Below, in pieces: positions 34,904-43,446 of a stretch of DNA of 64,000 bases. The stretch spans positions 820,534 through 884,533 of the forward strand of contig DLGE01000001.1 of NCBI GenBank assembly GCA_002482535.1, read 5' to 3'. How positions within the stretch are numbered: the first letter of the stretch is position 1; each line of letters starts with the position of its first letter. This DNA comes from Peptococcaceae bacterium UBA7702 (lineage in GTDB: Bacteria > Bacillota > Dehalobacteriia > UBA7702). The notes below the pieces were generated by a model that had not been told where the DNA came from, ran no database searches, and saw only the letters and a list, made by a program, of their open reading frames with translations. The position numbers and the translations under genes are program-made.

Positions 34904-35897
34904 ATTCCCCGTTTTCAATGGCCGCTTTGGCCGATAGATGTTCTTCGTAGGTCTTACTGAAAATATGTTCTCCGTTGGGCTTGGCTACAAAATAGAGATT
35001 ATCGGTATCCGTGGGGTAGAGCGCCGCGTAAAGGGAGTCGTGACCGGGAGAGGCGATGGGACCCGGCGGCAGACCGTAATGGATATAGGTATTATAAGCC
35101 GAGTCGATCTGTACGTCCTCGTTGGTAAGCACGGATTTCGTTTCACCTAAGGCATACTGCACCGTCGCGCAGCTTTGCAGCAGCATATTAAGGTTCAGGC
35201 GGTTGTAGAAGACACCGGCAATGATGGGCCTGTCCTTTTCAACCACCGCTTCCTTCTCTACAATGGAGGCCATGGTGACCCATTCCTTTGGGGTCAAGCC
35301 CAGTTCATTGACGCGGGCTTGCCATTCGTCTCCATACTGGGCATCAAATTCTTCCAGCATCATACTGATGATCTCTGCCGCGGAATCGTCTTTGGCGATA
35401 TAGTAGGTTTCAGGGTAGAGGAACCCCTCTAAGCGTTGGGAGTCACCGGCTGCCGGCAAATAATCGTAAGCGTAGTTACCGTTGGCGGCGGCGTCCAAAA
35501 ACGCTGCCTCTGTAACAAGACCCTTGGACACGAGCAGAGCAATGATCTGTTTCTGACTGTAGCCTTCGGGAACCGTTATCTTTTCACCGCTGAGGGCAGG
35601 CCCTTTTACCAAGGTTTCGATAACCTCCGACAGGGTGCAGGTACCTTTGAAATCATAGGTTCCCGCTTTCAGCTCCGCGCCGACACCATTCTTTTTTACC
35701 TGAAGTTTAAAGGCGAAGGCGCTTCGGATAACACCCTTGTCCGCTAAGATGACGCCAATTTCTTCACTGGTGGATGCTTCGGGGATGATCACTTCCACTT
35801 TGTTTTTTAGTGTTACGGAGCCGAAAAGATGGCTATAATACCAAACTCCGCCAACCACCAAAATCACCGCCAGCAGCAATATGATTATTTTTTTCAT
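34890..35897 (-). CDS. mltG: Endolytic transglycosylase MltG
   Basis: A 335-residue YceG-family enzyme that cuts nascent glycan strands and may end their polymerisation. An N-terminal transmembrane helix (IIILLLAVILVVGGVWYY) is followed by a LysM-like region (VTVPEGYSQKQIIALL-type) and the catalytic domain with ASIVEKEAVVEKDRPIIAGVFYNRL, YNTYIHYGLPPGPIASPG and LYFVAKPNGEHIFSKTYEEH. The catalytic Glu is in ASIVEKE. Its place beside U32 and near ruvX/DUF1292 matches yrrL in B. subtilis. Confidence 0.95.
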   Translation of the reverse strand: MKKIIILLLAVILVVGGVWYYSHLFGSVTLKNKVEVIIPEASTSEEIGVILADKGVIRSAFAFKLQVKKNGVGAELKAGTYDFKGTCTLSEVIETLVKGPALSGEKITVPEGYSQKQIIALLVSKGLVTEAAFLDAAANGNYAYDYLPAAGDSQRLEGFLYPETYYIAKDDSAAEIISMMLEEFDAQYGDEWQARVNELGLTPKEWVTMASIVEKEAVVEKDRPIIAGVFYNRLNLNMLLQSCATVQYALGETKSVLTNEDVQIDSAYNTYIHYGLPPGPIASPGHDSLYAALYPTDTDNLYFVAKPNGEHIFSKTYEEHLSAKAAIENGEYDNE

Positions 35898-35948
35898 TTT
35901 TTATTCCTAACACTTCTATAGATTTTAAAATTTTAAGATTTCATATAT

Positions 35949-37322
35949 TCAAGGCGCGGCAACAATGATCTCTTTTTGCGCCATATAGGTGTCATGGGAA
36001 ACGGTTTCACTGGTCAAAACAGCGCCGTCTTCGGCAATGGTACGGCTGACACTGCATTCCAGTCCCTGTTTCCCGGGAGATTTGATATAACGCGAACCGC
36101 GGCTAAGATCATCGTCGATGATGGTTTCCGTGGTATAGGGAATATAGCGAATGATATTTGAGGTTACCGTGATATCCTTCTTTAACGCTGTATTGCCGTA
36201 GATCGTCACCGTGAGCACACCATTTTCCGCAGTGGCGTGGAGCAGCACCGGTCGGGGATACGTATTTTCAAAGGCAAGGTCGGAAGTACCCCAGGCGACC
36301 ATGGCGTCTTGACCGGGGTCCACATAGGAGCTGATCAGCGAATGGGGTCTTCTTGCCGTCACCGTCAATTCCGTACGCAGCAGGGCGCCGTAAACCGTGG
36401 TACTGACCTGGCAAACGCCGCCGCCAAGACCGTCGGTATACTCACCGTTTTCAATGATCACCGCATCAAGGAAGCCCCGCTCATAACTGCGCTGACCCAC
36501 GGTTTCGTTAAAGGAGAAACTGCCCTCTGCCGGAATCAGCGTCAGATCAAGGAAGGACACGGCCAAGGCGATGTTATGGGCGCGGTTTGCGGCGCCTTCG
36601 CTATAATAGGTGGTAAAGGTCGATAAGACACCGTCGATCTCCATGGCTTCCAAATCGGCGGTGGTGATATCCGGGTCGGCATTCTCATCGATGATCAATT
36701 CTACTTCGGAAACGGCGGGATCGGCAAGGGCCTTGCGGATTGCTTTGGCGGTGGCTTCGCTGTTGAGGAACGTGCCTTTTTCCGAAGGATTCACCGCTAC
36801 GTTACCCTCAGCGTCAATATAGAAACAGGCGTTTTTTGCCGTGGTGGTCAAATCACCTTTTACGGTATCCAGGGCAGCGCTTAAAGGGTCTTCGTCAATG
36901 ACGATCGCCGTCTCCAGTTCCGTCTCCCGCCACAGGGAGCCTATACGGTATTCATACCGTTTTAGGAGGTTTCCTTCCCTGCCCAAGCTTTCGGCGTAAC
37001 GCAGCAGAACCCCGGGGTCCTCAGAGAAACCCAGTTCGCCGCAGGTATATGTATAAACCTGAGCTTTCGAAACGAGCTGAATGCTTGTTTCACTCCGTTT
37101 ATGAAGCAGATCTTTGATGATCTCCTCCGCCGCGGCAAAGGAAAGGCCGGAAAGATCGCGGCCAAACAAACTAACATGATTTGGCAGAGTCTCATTTTCC
37201 CGCCAACACTTGTCGTTGAGAACCGCGAAAACAAAAAGAGACAAAGAAAAGAGCAGAAAGATACAAAGAATCTTTATTCCTTTCTTTTTCCGCAGTTTCT
37301 TCGTCTTTTTTTGTTTACCCAA
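35949..37322 (-). CDS. VanW family protein with peptidoglycan-binding-like domain
   Basis: A 457-residue membrane-anchored envelope protein. N-terminal Lys-rich stretch then one helix (ILCIFLLFSLSLFVFAVL), two PG_binding_4-like regions (NHVSLFGRDLSGLSFAAAEEII near residue 45), and the VanW domain with FSFNETVGQRSYERGFLDA, GLGGGVCQVSTTVYGALL and YPRPVLLHA. VanW occurs in some vancomycin-resistance clusters but its role is unknown; no van genes accompany it here, so this is no evidence of resistance. Next to mltG, consistent with a cell-wall role. Confidence 0.92.
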   Translation of the reverse strand: MGKQKKTKKLRKKKGIKILCIFLLFSLSLFVFAVLNDKCWRENETLPNHVSLFGRDLSGLSFAAAEEIIKDLLHKRSETSIQLVSKAQVYTYTCGELGFSEDPGVLLRYAESLGREGNLLKRYEYRIGSLWRETELETAIVIDEDPLSAALDTVKGDLTTTAKNACFYIDAEGNVAVNPSEKGTFLNSEATAKAIRKALADPAVSEVELIIDENADPDITTADLEAMEIDGVLSTFTTYYSEGAANRAHNIALAVSFLDLTLIPAEGSFSFNETVGQRSYERGFLDAVIIENGEYTDGLGGGVCQVSTTVYGALLRTELTVTARRPHSLISSYVDPGQDAMVAWGTSDLAFENTYPRPVLLHATAENGVLTVTIYGNTALKKDITVTSNIIRYIPYTTETIIDDDLSRGSRYIKSPGKQGLECSVSRTIAEDGAVLTSETVSHDTYMAQKEIIVAAP

Positions 37323-37353
37323 AAGAAATCACCGATCAGAAAACGGTTGTTTC

Positions 37354-37359
37354 ATTATA
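37354..37359 (-). promoter_or_regulatory. Candidate -10 for the VanW gene
   Basis: A perfect TATAAT about 32 bases before the VanW start, between the DUF1292 stop and VanW. The -35 match is weak. Confidence 0.45.
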
Positions 37360-37392
37360 TTCTCCGTTTTCCGAAAAGTGACCTGTTTTGAA

Positions 37393-37707
37393 TTATTCTT
37401 CCTCGTCGCCCAAGTCCATGTATGCTTCGGCGACTTTATTCCACTCGTCGTCATCTTCGATATCGTGAAGGATTTCTTCCCCTGTTTTTTCATCGACTTC
37501 CAGGCGGAAGACCATCACTTCGTCGTCGTCTTCTTCCCCTTCGGGGAGGGCAATGGCTACATATTCGCTGCCGTCCACTTCAAAAATATCAATGACCTCA
37601 AATTCCTGTTCATTGCCTTCTTCGTCGATTAACGTCACGAGCTGCACTTCGAACTCTTCTTCATGGTCATGATCGTGGCCGCAGCCACATCCACATTTGT
37701 CTGCCAT
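37393..37707 (-). CDS. DUF1292 protein with metal-binding N-terminus
   Basis: A 104-residue acidic protein. DUF1292 core: VTLIDEEGNEQEFEVIDIFEVDGSEYVAIALPEGEEDDDEVMVFRL, as in YrzB of Bacillota. The first 15 residues (KCGCGCGHDHDHEE) add a Cys/His-rich stretch that could bind a metal; this is not part of the core domain. Position after ruvX and ireB is the conserved alaS-ireB-ruvX-yrzB order. No established function. Confidence 0.92.
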   Translation of the reverse strand: MADKCGCGCGHDHDHEEEFEVQLVTLIDEEGNEQEFEVIDIFEVDGSEYVAIALPEGEEDDDEVMVFRLEVDEKTGEEILHDIEDDDEWNKVAEAYMDLGDEEE

Positions 37708-37719
37708 AATACACCTCTC

Positions 37720-38148
37720 TCAGCGGTTGGAGCCGCTTCTTAAAAAATCAAGATAGTTTTGTAATATCAGAATCGCAGCCAGAGAATCTACTTCCCGTTT
37801 TCTCTTTTTGCGGCTCAGATCAGCTTCAATCATGGCGCTTTCCGCCATTTTTGAGGTCAACCGCTCATCCCAATAAACAATGGGCAGCCCGGTTTCTTTT
37901 TCCACCGCGGCGGCGAATTCCTTCGCCATGGAACAGGAAGGACCCTCGGTGCCGTTCATGTTTTTTGGCAGGCCGACCACGATCCTTTCCACTTGGTATC
38001 TCCGCACCGCGTCGTCAATCTGACGTAAATCGCCGCAGAGATCGTCCCGCCGGCGTATGGTCGGCAAAGGTTGGGCGGTGATCCCCAAGGGATCACAAAC
38101 CGCCATGCCGATATTTTTTGTTCCTACGTCCAATGATAGTATTCTCAT
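37720..38148 (-). CDS. ruvX: RuvX/YqgF family RNase H-fold nuclease
   Basis: A 142-residue RNase H-like enzyme tied to pre-16S rRNA 5' end maturation (earlier called putative Holliday junction resolvase). ILSLDVGTKNIGMAV holds the first catalytic Asp, ERIVVGLPKNMNGTEGP the second region and WDERLTSKMAE the third. The ATG at 38148 overlaps the ireB TAA (TAATG); a TTG three codons upstream is also in frame. Confidence 0.95.
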   Translation of the reverse strand: MRILSLDVGTKNIGMAVCDPLGITAQPLPTIRRRDDLCGDLRQIDDAVRRYQVERIVVGLPKNMNGTEGPSCSMAKEFAAAVEKETGLPIVYWDERLTSKMAESAMIEADLSRKKRKREVDSLAAILILQNYLDFLRSGSNR

Positions 38149-38402
38149 TATTTGCAAGCATGTTCCAGATAGTAACTGACAAAGACTTCCATCAGATCGT
38201 CTCTTTCGATGTTCTGAATGAGGTTTCTGGCGTCTTTATGTGAAGTGATATAGCTGGGATCGCCGGAGATCAAATAGCCGACAATCTGGTTGGACGCGTT
38301 GTAACCTTTTTCCTGCAAGGCTTCGAATACCGCTTTGACGGTAGACGAAACATCATCCTTGTTCCCCGCAAATTCTTTGGTAAGTTCTAAACGGTCGCTC
38401 AT
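38148..38402 (-). CDS. ireB: IreB family regulatory protein (UPF0297)
   Basis: An 84-residue protein with the pattern VKAVFEALQEKGYNASNQIVGYLISGDPSYITSHKDARNLI typical of IreB/YrzL. In Enterococcus IreB is a phosphorylation target of the Ser/Thr kinase IreK; a conserved threonine or serine near the N-terminus (DVSSTVKAV) is present. It sits between alaS and ruvX, the usual place. Confidence 0.96.
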   Translation of the reverse strand: MSDRLELTKEFAGNKDDVSSTVKAVFEALQEKGYNASNQIVGYLISGDPSYITSHKDARNLIQNIERDDLMEVFVSYYLEHACK

Positions 38403-38430
38403 GGTAATACCACCTTTCTTCGTCTGCCCC

Positions 38431-41082
38431 TCAGACGTTTTTCAGCAAATCTTGCGCTTTGGCCATGGCCTCGCCGATTTTCTCAACGTCTTTGCCACCG
38501 GCCTGGGCCATGTTGGCCTTACCGCCGCCGCCACCGCCGACCACGGCGGCAATCTCTTTGATCAGTTTGCCGGCGTGGAAATTGTTTTCCAGCCAGTTTT
38601 TACCGCCGCTCACCACGATGCTGACTTTGCCCTCAACAGCGGCAAACAGCACCAAAGCAAGATCGTCGCGGTTTTCCTTTAAGCGGTCCGCCAGTTCTCT
38701 TAAACCGTTGGTATCCATTTCCCCCATATCGGCGACAATGGCTTTGCCCTTGGGATAAGTTGCGGCTTCCTCCATGATATCCCCGGCTTTGGCCGCAGCG
38801 GTTGCTTTTTTATAAGCGGCGAGCTGCTTTTCTTTATCCTTCAATTCATCAAGAAGCGCCTGTACTTTCGTAATGACGTCATCATTTTTGACTTTCAGCA
38901 GATGTTCGATTTCCTGCAATTCGCGTTCTTCTTTTTCGTAATAGGCCCGGGCCGCCTCCCCGGTGACGGCTTCGATTCTTCTTAAACCGGCGCCGATGCT
39001 GGATTCGGAGACGATCTTAAAGAGACCGATTTCCCCGATATCGGCGACATGGGTGCCGCCGCACAGCTCTTTGCTCCAACCGCCGACGTTGACGAAGCGG
39101 ACGCGGCTGCCATATTTTTCACCGAAAAGCGCCATGGCCCCCTCGGCTTTGGCGTCTTCGATGTCCATTTCCTTTGTGCACACATTGAGATTTTCCAAAA
39201 TCTTGGCGTTGACTTTATCTTCAATGGCTTTGATTTCCTCCGCTGTGAGAGCGGAGAAATGATTGAAGTCGAAGCGCAGCCGGTCTTCATTAACGAAGGA
39301 ACCGGCCTGGTTGGCATGGTCGCCCAGTACTTCCTTCAAGGCTTTGTGCATCAGATGGGTCGCCGTGTGGTTTCTCTGGGTGGCTTTGCGCAAACCTTCG
39401 TTGACCTGAACCGTACCTTGGTCACCTTCACTGAGGCTGCCGCTTTCGATTTTCACCTTATGGAGATAGACGCCGTTGGGCAGCTGGAAGGTGGTTAAAA
39501 TCGCGGCCCTTGCTTCTCCGGCTAAAAATTCACCGCGATCCCCGGTCTGGCCCCCCATTTCGGCATAACAGGGAGTTTTATCCAAAATCAGATAGCCTTC
39601 CTCTCCCTGGTTTAAGGTCCCGACCCGTTCATTGCCGGTGATCACCGCTTTTACCTGGGCAATATGGGATAAACTGGTATAACCGGTGAATTCCGTGGCC
39701 GCCATATCCGGCAGCAAGGCGGAAAGGGCAATTTCCTGTTCGTTGAAACCTTCGTTGCTCCTGGCGTTCCTGGCTCTTTGCCGCTGTTCATCCATGGCCG
39801 CGGCAAACCCTTCGTGATCGACGCAAAGGCCGCATTCCAGGGCGGCGTCTTCCGTAAGATCAAGGGGAAATCCGTAAGTATCGTAAAGCTGAAAGGCTTC
39901 CTTACCGTCGAGGACGGCTTTGCCCGCGGCTTTTGTTTCCTCAAGCTTTTCTTCTAAAATTTTCATACCGTCCGCTAAGGTCATCTGAAAACGCTCTTCC
40001 TCATTGGCGATGACTTTGACGATAAAGTCCTGTTTTTCTCTGATTTCCGGGTACTGATCACCCATGATATCGACGACGACGGGAACGACCTTGGCCAAAA
40101 AGACGCCTTCGACACCGAGCATTTTAATGAAGCGGGCTGCCCGGCGCAGAATGCGGCGGAGCACATAGCCCCTGCCGTCATTGGAGGGCAGTACGCCGTC
40201 GGCGATTAAAAACGTACAAGAACGGGCATGATCCGCCACGACCCGCATGGGAAAACCGCTTTCGTCGCCGTGGTAAGCTTGTCCTGTTTCTTTGGCGATG
40301 AAATCGATGATTCTTTTCAGTAAATCCGTATCGTAATTGGAAGCGACGTTTTGGAGGATAGAGGCCACCCGTTCCAAACCCATGCCCGTATCGATACAGG
40401 GGTGGGGCAGCGGCGTCAGCACGCCGTTTTCATCGCGGTTATACTGCATAAAAACGAGATTCCAAATTTCCAACCAACGGTCGCAGTCGCACTTACCGAT
40501 GGCGCAATCATCACCGCAGGCGAATTCTTCGCCCCGGTCATAGTGAATTTCGCTACAGGGACCGCAGGGACCGGTATCCCCCATGGCCCAAAAATTATCT
40601 TTGTCACCCAGGCGGGAAATACGGTCTGCCGCGACGCCGGTGACCTTCTGCCACAGTGCATAGGCTTCGTCATCGTCTTGATAGACCGTGATATATAAAT
40701 GCTCCCGGTCGAGGCGGAGAACTTCCGTTAGAAATTCCCAGGCGTAGGCGATGGCGCCTTCTTTAAAATAGTCGCCGAAGGAGAAATTCCCCATCATTTC
40801 AAAAAATGTATGGTGACGGGCGGTTTTGCCCACGGTGTCGAGATCATTATGTTTACCGCCAGCGCGGACGCATTTTTGCGCCGTCGTCGCTCTTTTATAG
40901 GGTCTTTCTTCCAACTCTAAAAACGTATCCTTAAACTGCACCATACCGGCGTTGGTAAAGAGCAGTGTGGGATCGTTATGAGGAACAAGAGATGAGCTTT
41001 TTACGACTTCATGGCCTTTGTCATGAAAAAAATCGAGAAACGCCTTTCTGATCTCATTGCCTTCGATGATTTTGCCTGCCAT
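38431..41082 (-). CDS. alaS: Alanine--tRNA ligase
   Basis: An 883-residue class II synthetase. Catalytic core with NEIRKAFLDFF, LFTNAGMVQFKD, HHTFFEMMGNFSFGDYF; editing domain with NHTATHLMHKAL (HxxxH) and CGGTHVADIGEIG; C-terminal DHHA1 domain with VSGGKNWLENNFHAGKLIKEIAAVVGGGGGG. Zinc ligands are intact. The leader is too short for a T-box (about 85 nt from the predicted TSS). Confidence 0.98.
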   Translation of the reverse strand: MAGKIIEGNEIRKAFLDFFHDKGHEVVKSSSLVPHNDPTLLFTNAGMVQFKDTFLELEERPYKRATTAQKCVRAGGKHNDLDTVGKTARHHTFFEMMGNFSFGDYFKEGAIAYAWEFLTEVLRLDREHLYITVYQDDDEAYALWQKVTGVAADRISRLGDKDNFWAMGDTGPCGPCSEIHYDRGEEFACGDDCAIGKCDCDRWLEIWNLVFMQYNRDENGVLTPLPHPCIDTGMGLERVASILQNVASNYDTDLLKRIIDFIAKETGQAYHGDESGFPMRVVADHARSCTFLIADGVLPSNDGRGYVLRRILRRAARFIKMLGVEGVFLAKVVPVVVDIMGDQYPEIREKQDFIVKVIANEEERFQMTLADGMKILEEKLEETKAAGKAVLDGKEAFQLYDTYGFPLDLTEDAALECGLCVDHEGFAAAMDEQRQRARNARSNEGFNEQEIALSALLPDMAATEFTGYTSLSHIAQVKAVITGNERVGTLNQGEEGYLILDKTPCYAEMGGQTGDRGEFLAGEARAAILTTFQLPNGVYLHKVKIESGSLSEGDQGTVQVNEGLRKATQRNHTATHLMHKALKEVLGDHANQAGSFVNEDRLRFDFNHFSALTAEEIKAIEDKVNAKILENLNVCTKEMDIEDAKAEGAMALFGEKYGSRVRFVNVGGWSKELCGGTHVADIGEIGLFKIVSESSIGAGLRRIEAVTGEAARAYYEKEERELQEIEHLLKVKNDDVITKVQALLDELKDKEKQLAAYKKATAAAKAGDIMEEAATYPKGKAIVADMGEMDTNGLRELADRLKENRDDLALVLFAAVEGKVSIVVSGGKNWLENNFHAGKLIKEIAAVVGGGGGGKANMAQAGGKDVEKIGEAMAKAQDLLKNV

Positions 41083-41174
41083 TGTCAGCCTCCAAATGTA
41101 TCTGTGTTACGAAAAGTCCGCTGATATGCCTAAAACGAAAAAACCACAAACTCCACGTATTTTAATGTTCCTAA

Positions 41175-41204
41175 ATTATATAATTTTTTCCATTAAAAGT
41201 CAAT
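41175..41204 (-). promoter_or_regulatory. alaS promoter
   Basis: TTGACT (41199-41204) and TATAAT (41175-41180) with 18-base spacing. The -35 overlaps the stop codon of the upstream AI-2E gene, so alaS-ireB-ruvX-DUF1292 can be transcribed independently. Confidence 0.75.
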
Positions 41205-42231
41205 CGGTGGGATAGGCAACGACTTTTTCATAGATAAATTTCAATAGCACTTTCATAACCGCGGAAAGAGGGATAATCAGTACCATACCGAGGATGCCGC
41301 CTAAATAGCCGCCGAACAGAACGAGAAAGATAACGGTAACGGGATGCAGCCCCACGCTGTTACCCAGCACTCTCGGTGAAATAAAAATATTTTCCCCTTG
41401 CTGCACAACGATCAACAGCAAAATAACGAGAAAAATATTGACATCCCCTTGTAGCAGGGGCAGCACAAGGATGGGTATCGCGCCCAAAAACGGTCCAAAA
41501 TAGGGAATGATGTCCATGATACCGTAGAGAATGCCGAGTACGGTGGCGTATTCCACCTGTAGAAAAAAAAGTCCCAGCGCCGTGGCGGTGCCGACGATCA
41601 GCGAAATCAACAGGTTGCCTTTGACAAAACCCCATAATACGCCGTCGATATCCTCCCAGAGGCTCAACACGTTGACGCGGACAGAAGGCGGGAAGAACAT
41701 CAGAAAACCGTCGCTGATTTTCTCCTTATCCCGCAAAAAATAGTAAGCGACCACGGGAACCAGGACAGAATAAAAGATGATCCGGGGCAACGCCGAAATA
41801 AAGTCTATGGTGCGGTCGGCAAAGGCTTCGGTCCAAGAAGCAAGGAGCATGGATATTTTTTCGTCGAGCCCCACGGAACCAACGAGGTTCATAAATTTCG
41901 TCCCCGCCACGTAGTGATTCCAAAGAGACATCACGTAGTCGTAATAAACGGGAAGCGCGTCAAAAAGCGCGGCGCATTCACTGTAAAGCTCGGGGATGGC
42001 CACGATGATCAGAAAGAGCAGCACCGTGAGGATCATGGCGTAAGTAACCAAAATCGCCACGGACACCGTTACACCGCTTTTGACAAAGGCAGAGATGATC
42101 GGCTGGAGCAAATAGGCGGTGATCACCGATACGGTAAAGAGCATAAAAAGACCGCCGAAGGCTTTGATGAGCCAAATCAGCATCAAAAACAGTATTAGGG
42201 CAGCCAAAATCAGCCAGGTTTTTCGTTTCAT
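41200..42231 (-). CDS. AI-2E family transporter (YrrI-like)
   Basis: A 343-residue polytopic membrane protein, second AI-2E homologue of the window. Hydrophobic N-terminal helices (TWLILAALILFLMLIWLI, LFMLFTVSVITAYLLQP), and conserved C-terminal GIMDIIPYFGPFLGAIPILVLPLLQG and FISPRVLGNSVGLHPVTVIFLVLFGGYLGGILG. Place upstream of alaS equals yrrI of B. subtilis. Substrate unknown. Confidence 0.91.
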   Translation of the reverse strand: MKRKTWLILAALILFLMLIWLIKAFGGLFMLFTVSVITAYLLQPIISAFVKSGVTVSVAILVTYAMILTVLLFLIIVAIPELYSECAALFDALPVYYDYVMSLWNHYVAGTKFMNLVGSVGLDEKISMLLASWTEAFADRTIDFISALPRIIFYSVLVPVVAYYFLRDKEKISDGFLMFFPPSVRVNVLSLWEDIDGVLWGFVKGNLLISLIVGTATALGLFFLQVEYATVLGILYGIMDIIPYFGPFLGAIPILVLPLLQGDVNIFLVILLLIVVQQGENIFISPRVLGNSVGLHPVTVIFLVLFGGYLGGILGMVLIIPLSAVMKVLLKFIYEKVVAYPTD

Positions 42232-42245
42232 TACATCACCTCAAA

Positions 42246-42344
42246 TAAAAAGCGGGCTGCCGAAAACGATAAAACTTATGGCAAACGCTGCTCGCTCATG
42301 GCGCATACGCCTATCGTCTAAGATTTTACCGCTTCGACAGCCCG
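42246..42344 (-). terminator. Long terminator upstream of the AI-2E gene
   Basis: CGGGCTGTCGAA and TTCGGCAGCCCG (outer arms at 42333-42344 and 42253-42264) enclose further complementary A/T-rich segments and a GGCG/CGCC apex, and are followed on the minus strand by CTTTTTATTT. It ends the PRC-barrel/zinc-ribbon unit 15 bases before the AI-2E start. Confidence 0.75.
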
Positions 42345-42390
42345 AAATTCCAAATTTCCATGGAATTTTCATCACAGGTTAAGAGCAGGA

Positions 42391-42597
42391 TCAGAGCATA
42401 TCCTCCCAAGTTTCCTGTAAATCTCTTTTTATTTTTTTCGCTTTTCTCGCCACACTCTTGGGCAGAATGATCACGGGAGCATTTTTCCCTCTCCTTTTGC
42501 GGCCGGCAGGGGTCATATAATAATCGTGATACATATAACCCGCTGTGGCGCCAAGCATGAAAGAAGCGAAAAGACACATTTTGTTTGTTCCGAACAA
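42391..42597 (-). CDS. Small membrane-anchored protein, YtxH-like
   Basis: A 68-residue protein: a short hydrophobic N-terminal segment (MCLFASFMLGATAGYMYHDYY) followed by a very basic tail (GRKRRGKNAP, ARKAKKIKRDL). It has the general look of YtxH-type single-helix proteins but I do not recognise it. The start is TTG at 42597, with GGGAGGTGATCGA directly upstream; the next ATG is six codons in. It follows the zinc-ribbon gene by four bases. Confidence 0.7.
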   Translation of the reverse strand: MFGTNKMCLFASFMLGATAGYMYHDYYMTPAGRKRRGKNAPVIILPKSVARKAKKIKRDLQETWEDML

Positions 42598-42601
42598 TCG
42601 A

Positions 42602-42757
42602 TCACCTCCCGGAAGCCGATACTTTGGTCAAATTGCCTTCTTCCGAAATCATGTAGACTTCCGCAGCCGTATTAAACTCTACATGGCAATTCCAACAAAA
42701 ATATTGGTTCTCCCCTATTTTCCCCACATCTTTTCCGTTACATACAGGACAAACCAT
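42602..42757 (-). CDS. Small zinc-ribbon protein (51 aa)
   Basis: An ATG at 42757 with GGTGAT SD opens a 51-codon frame: MVCPVCNGKDVGKIGENQYF, then CWNCHVEF and an Ala/Glu-rich tail ending SASGR. Two CxxC pairs (Cys3/6 and Cys21/24) form a classical zinc ribbon. The stop lies four bases before the next gene, whose SD overlaps the end of this one. It is 14 bases after the PRC-barrel gene, so the three genes form a small operon. Function unknown; nucleic-acid or protein binding is the usual role of such ribbons. Confidence 0.82.
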   Translation of the reverse strand: MVCPVCNGKDVGKIGENQYFCWNCHVEFNTAAEVYMISEEGNLTKVSASGR

Positions 42758-42771
42758 GTTATCACCTACCA

Positions 42772-43212
42772 TTATTTTGAAATTTGTCCGATTTTGTCAT
42801 ATCGGGGATAATACTTGCGTCCGTCGGCAAGATCTTTCCAGAGCCCGCCGGAAATTTCATAACCACTGATGACGTATTGCTGATCGAAAACGAGATCGGA
42901 AATGATTTCGCCTTCTTTCAAAAAAATCTGCACATTGCGAGTAAAGTCATGATACGAAACATGATCAAAACCAACGTCTCTGATTTTTTTCAGATCCGAC
43001 GGAGAAGCAATGATGATACCGTCCTTATAGATTTTCAAAATCTTTTTTTCGTCAACCCAGAGAATCCTTTTCCCGGAAAAGGATTTGCCCAGGGAAATAC
43101 CGGCCAAAGCTTTTTTTTCATTATTGATAAAAAAATCCGCCACCCGGCCGAGATAGCTTCCTTTCACCCAGGAAAAAACGGGGAGCCCGCAGAGATCCCG
43201 TCCCATCATCAT
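42772..43212 (-). CDS. PRC-barrel domain protein
   Basis: A 146-residue protein with two PRC-barrel-like halves: GLPVFSWVKGSYLGRVADFFINNEKKALAGISL at the start and VGFDHVSYHDF...GEIISDLVFDQQYVISGYEISGGLWKDL at the end. Such barrels are found in ribosome maturation (RimM) and photosynthetic reaction centre H proteins; stand-alone members in Bacillota have no settled role. First gene of a three-gene unit with the zinc-ribbon and YtxH-like genes. Confidence 0.85.
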   Translation of the reverse strand: MMMGRDLCGLPVFSWVKGSYLGRVADFFINNEKKALAGISLGKSFSGKRILWVDEKKILKIYKDGIIIASPSDLKKIRDVGFDHVSYHDFTRNVQIFLKEGEIISDLVFDQQYVISGYEISGGLWKDLADGRKYYPRYDKIGQISK

Positions 43213-43250
43213 CTATTTTCACCTCTTTAATGGATATTTTAACCAAATAT

Positions 43251-43281
43251 AAAAAAAATAACCATCAAATTTTCGATGGTT
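43251..43281 (-). terminator. Terminator at the left of repeat R4
   Basis: AACCATCGAAAATTTGATGGTT hairpin (43260-43281) followed by eight U on the minus strand (43251-43258). It lies about 40 bases before the PRC-barrel start. Confidence 0.85.
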
Positions 43282-43365
43282 AAGATTGTAGACAAAATCC
43301 ACATAAGCAGATTTTGTCGATAGGATGATGGGATCAGAAACGCGGAGCGTTTCCATAAAATCAAT

Positions 43366-43440
43366 AAAAAGAAAACCGCTGCATTACTTCAGAGGGCTGG
43401 GCTCCAATTGCCCAGTGATCTGTTTCCTGACAGCGGTCTT
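43366..43440 (-). ncRNA. Candidate novel small RNA, about 75 nt
   Basis: No family recognised. Predicted fold on the minus strand: P1 of about 10 bp (AAGACCGCTG with CAGCGGTTTT), a symmetric 8x8 internal loop (UCAGGAAA / AAGUAAUG), P2 CAGA/UCUG, a 3x3 loop, and P3 CUGGGC/GCCCAG with a 7-base loop. P1 is followed by TTTTCTTTTT, so it doubles as terminator. The GAA/AGUA elements facing each other would fit a loop E motif. It starts about 7 bases after a near-consensus promoter. It could instead be a leader or part of the repeat. Confidence 0.6.
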
Positions 43441-43446
43441 ATTCAT

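Noticed and set aside
35949..37322. Vancomycin resistance locus based on VanW
   Set aside because: No vanA/B ligase, vanH, vanX or two-component genes are near; VanW-domain proteins are common in sensitive Bacillota.
41083..41199. T-box leader before alaS
   Set aside because: The predicted transcript start leaves only about 85 nt, with no AGUA/GGUGG-type elements or T-box terminator. The gaps before hisS and aspS are even shorter.
43366..43440. SRP RNA as identity of the small RNA candidate
   Set aside because: The GGAA tetraloop and the conserved asymmetric and symmetric loops of the SRP apical domain are not present in the right arrangement.
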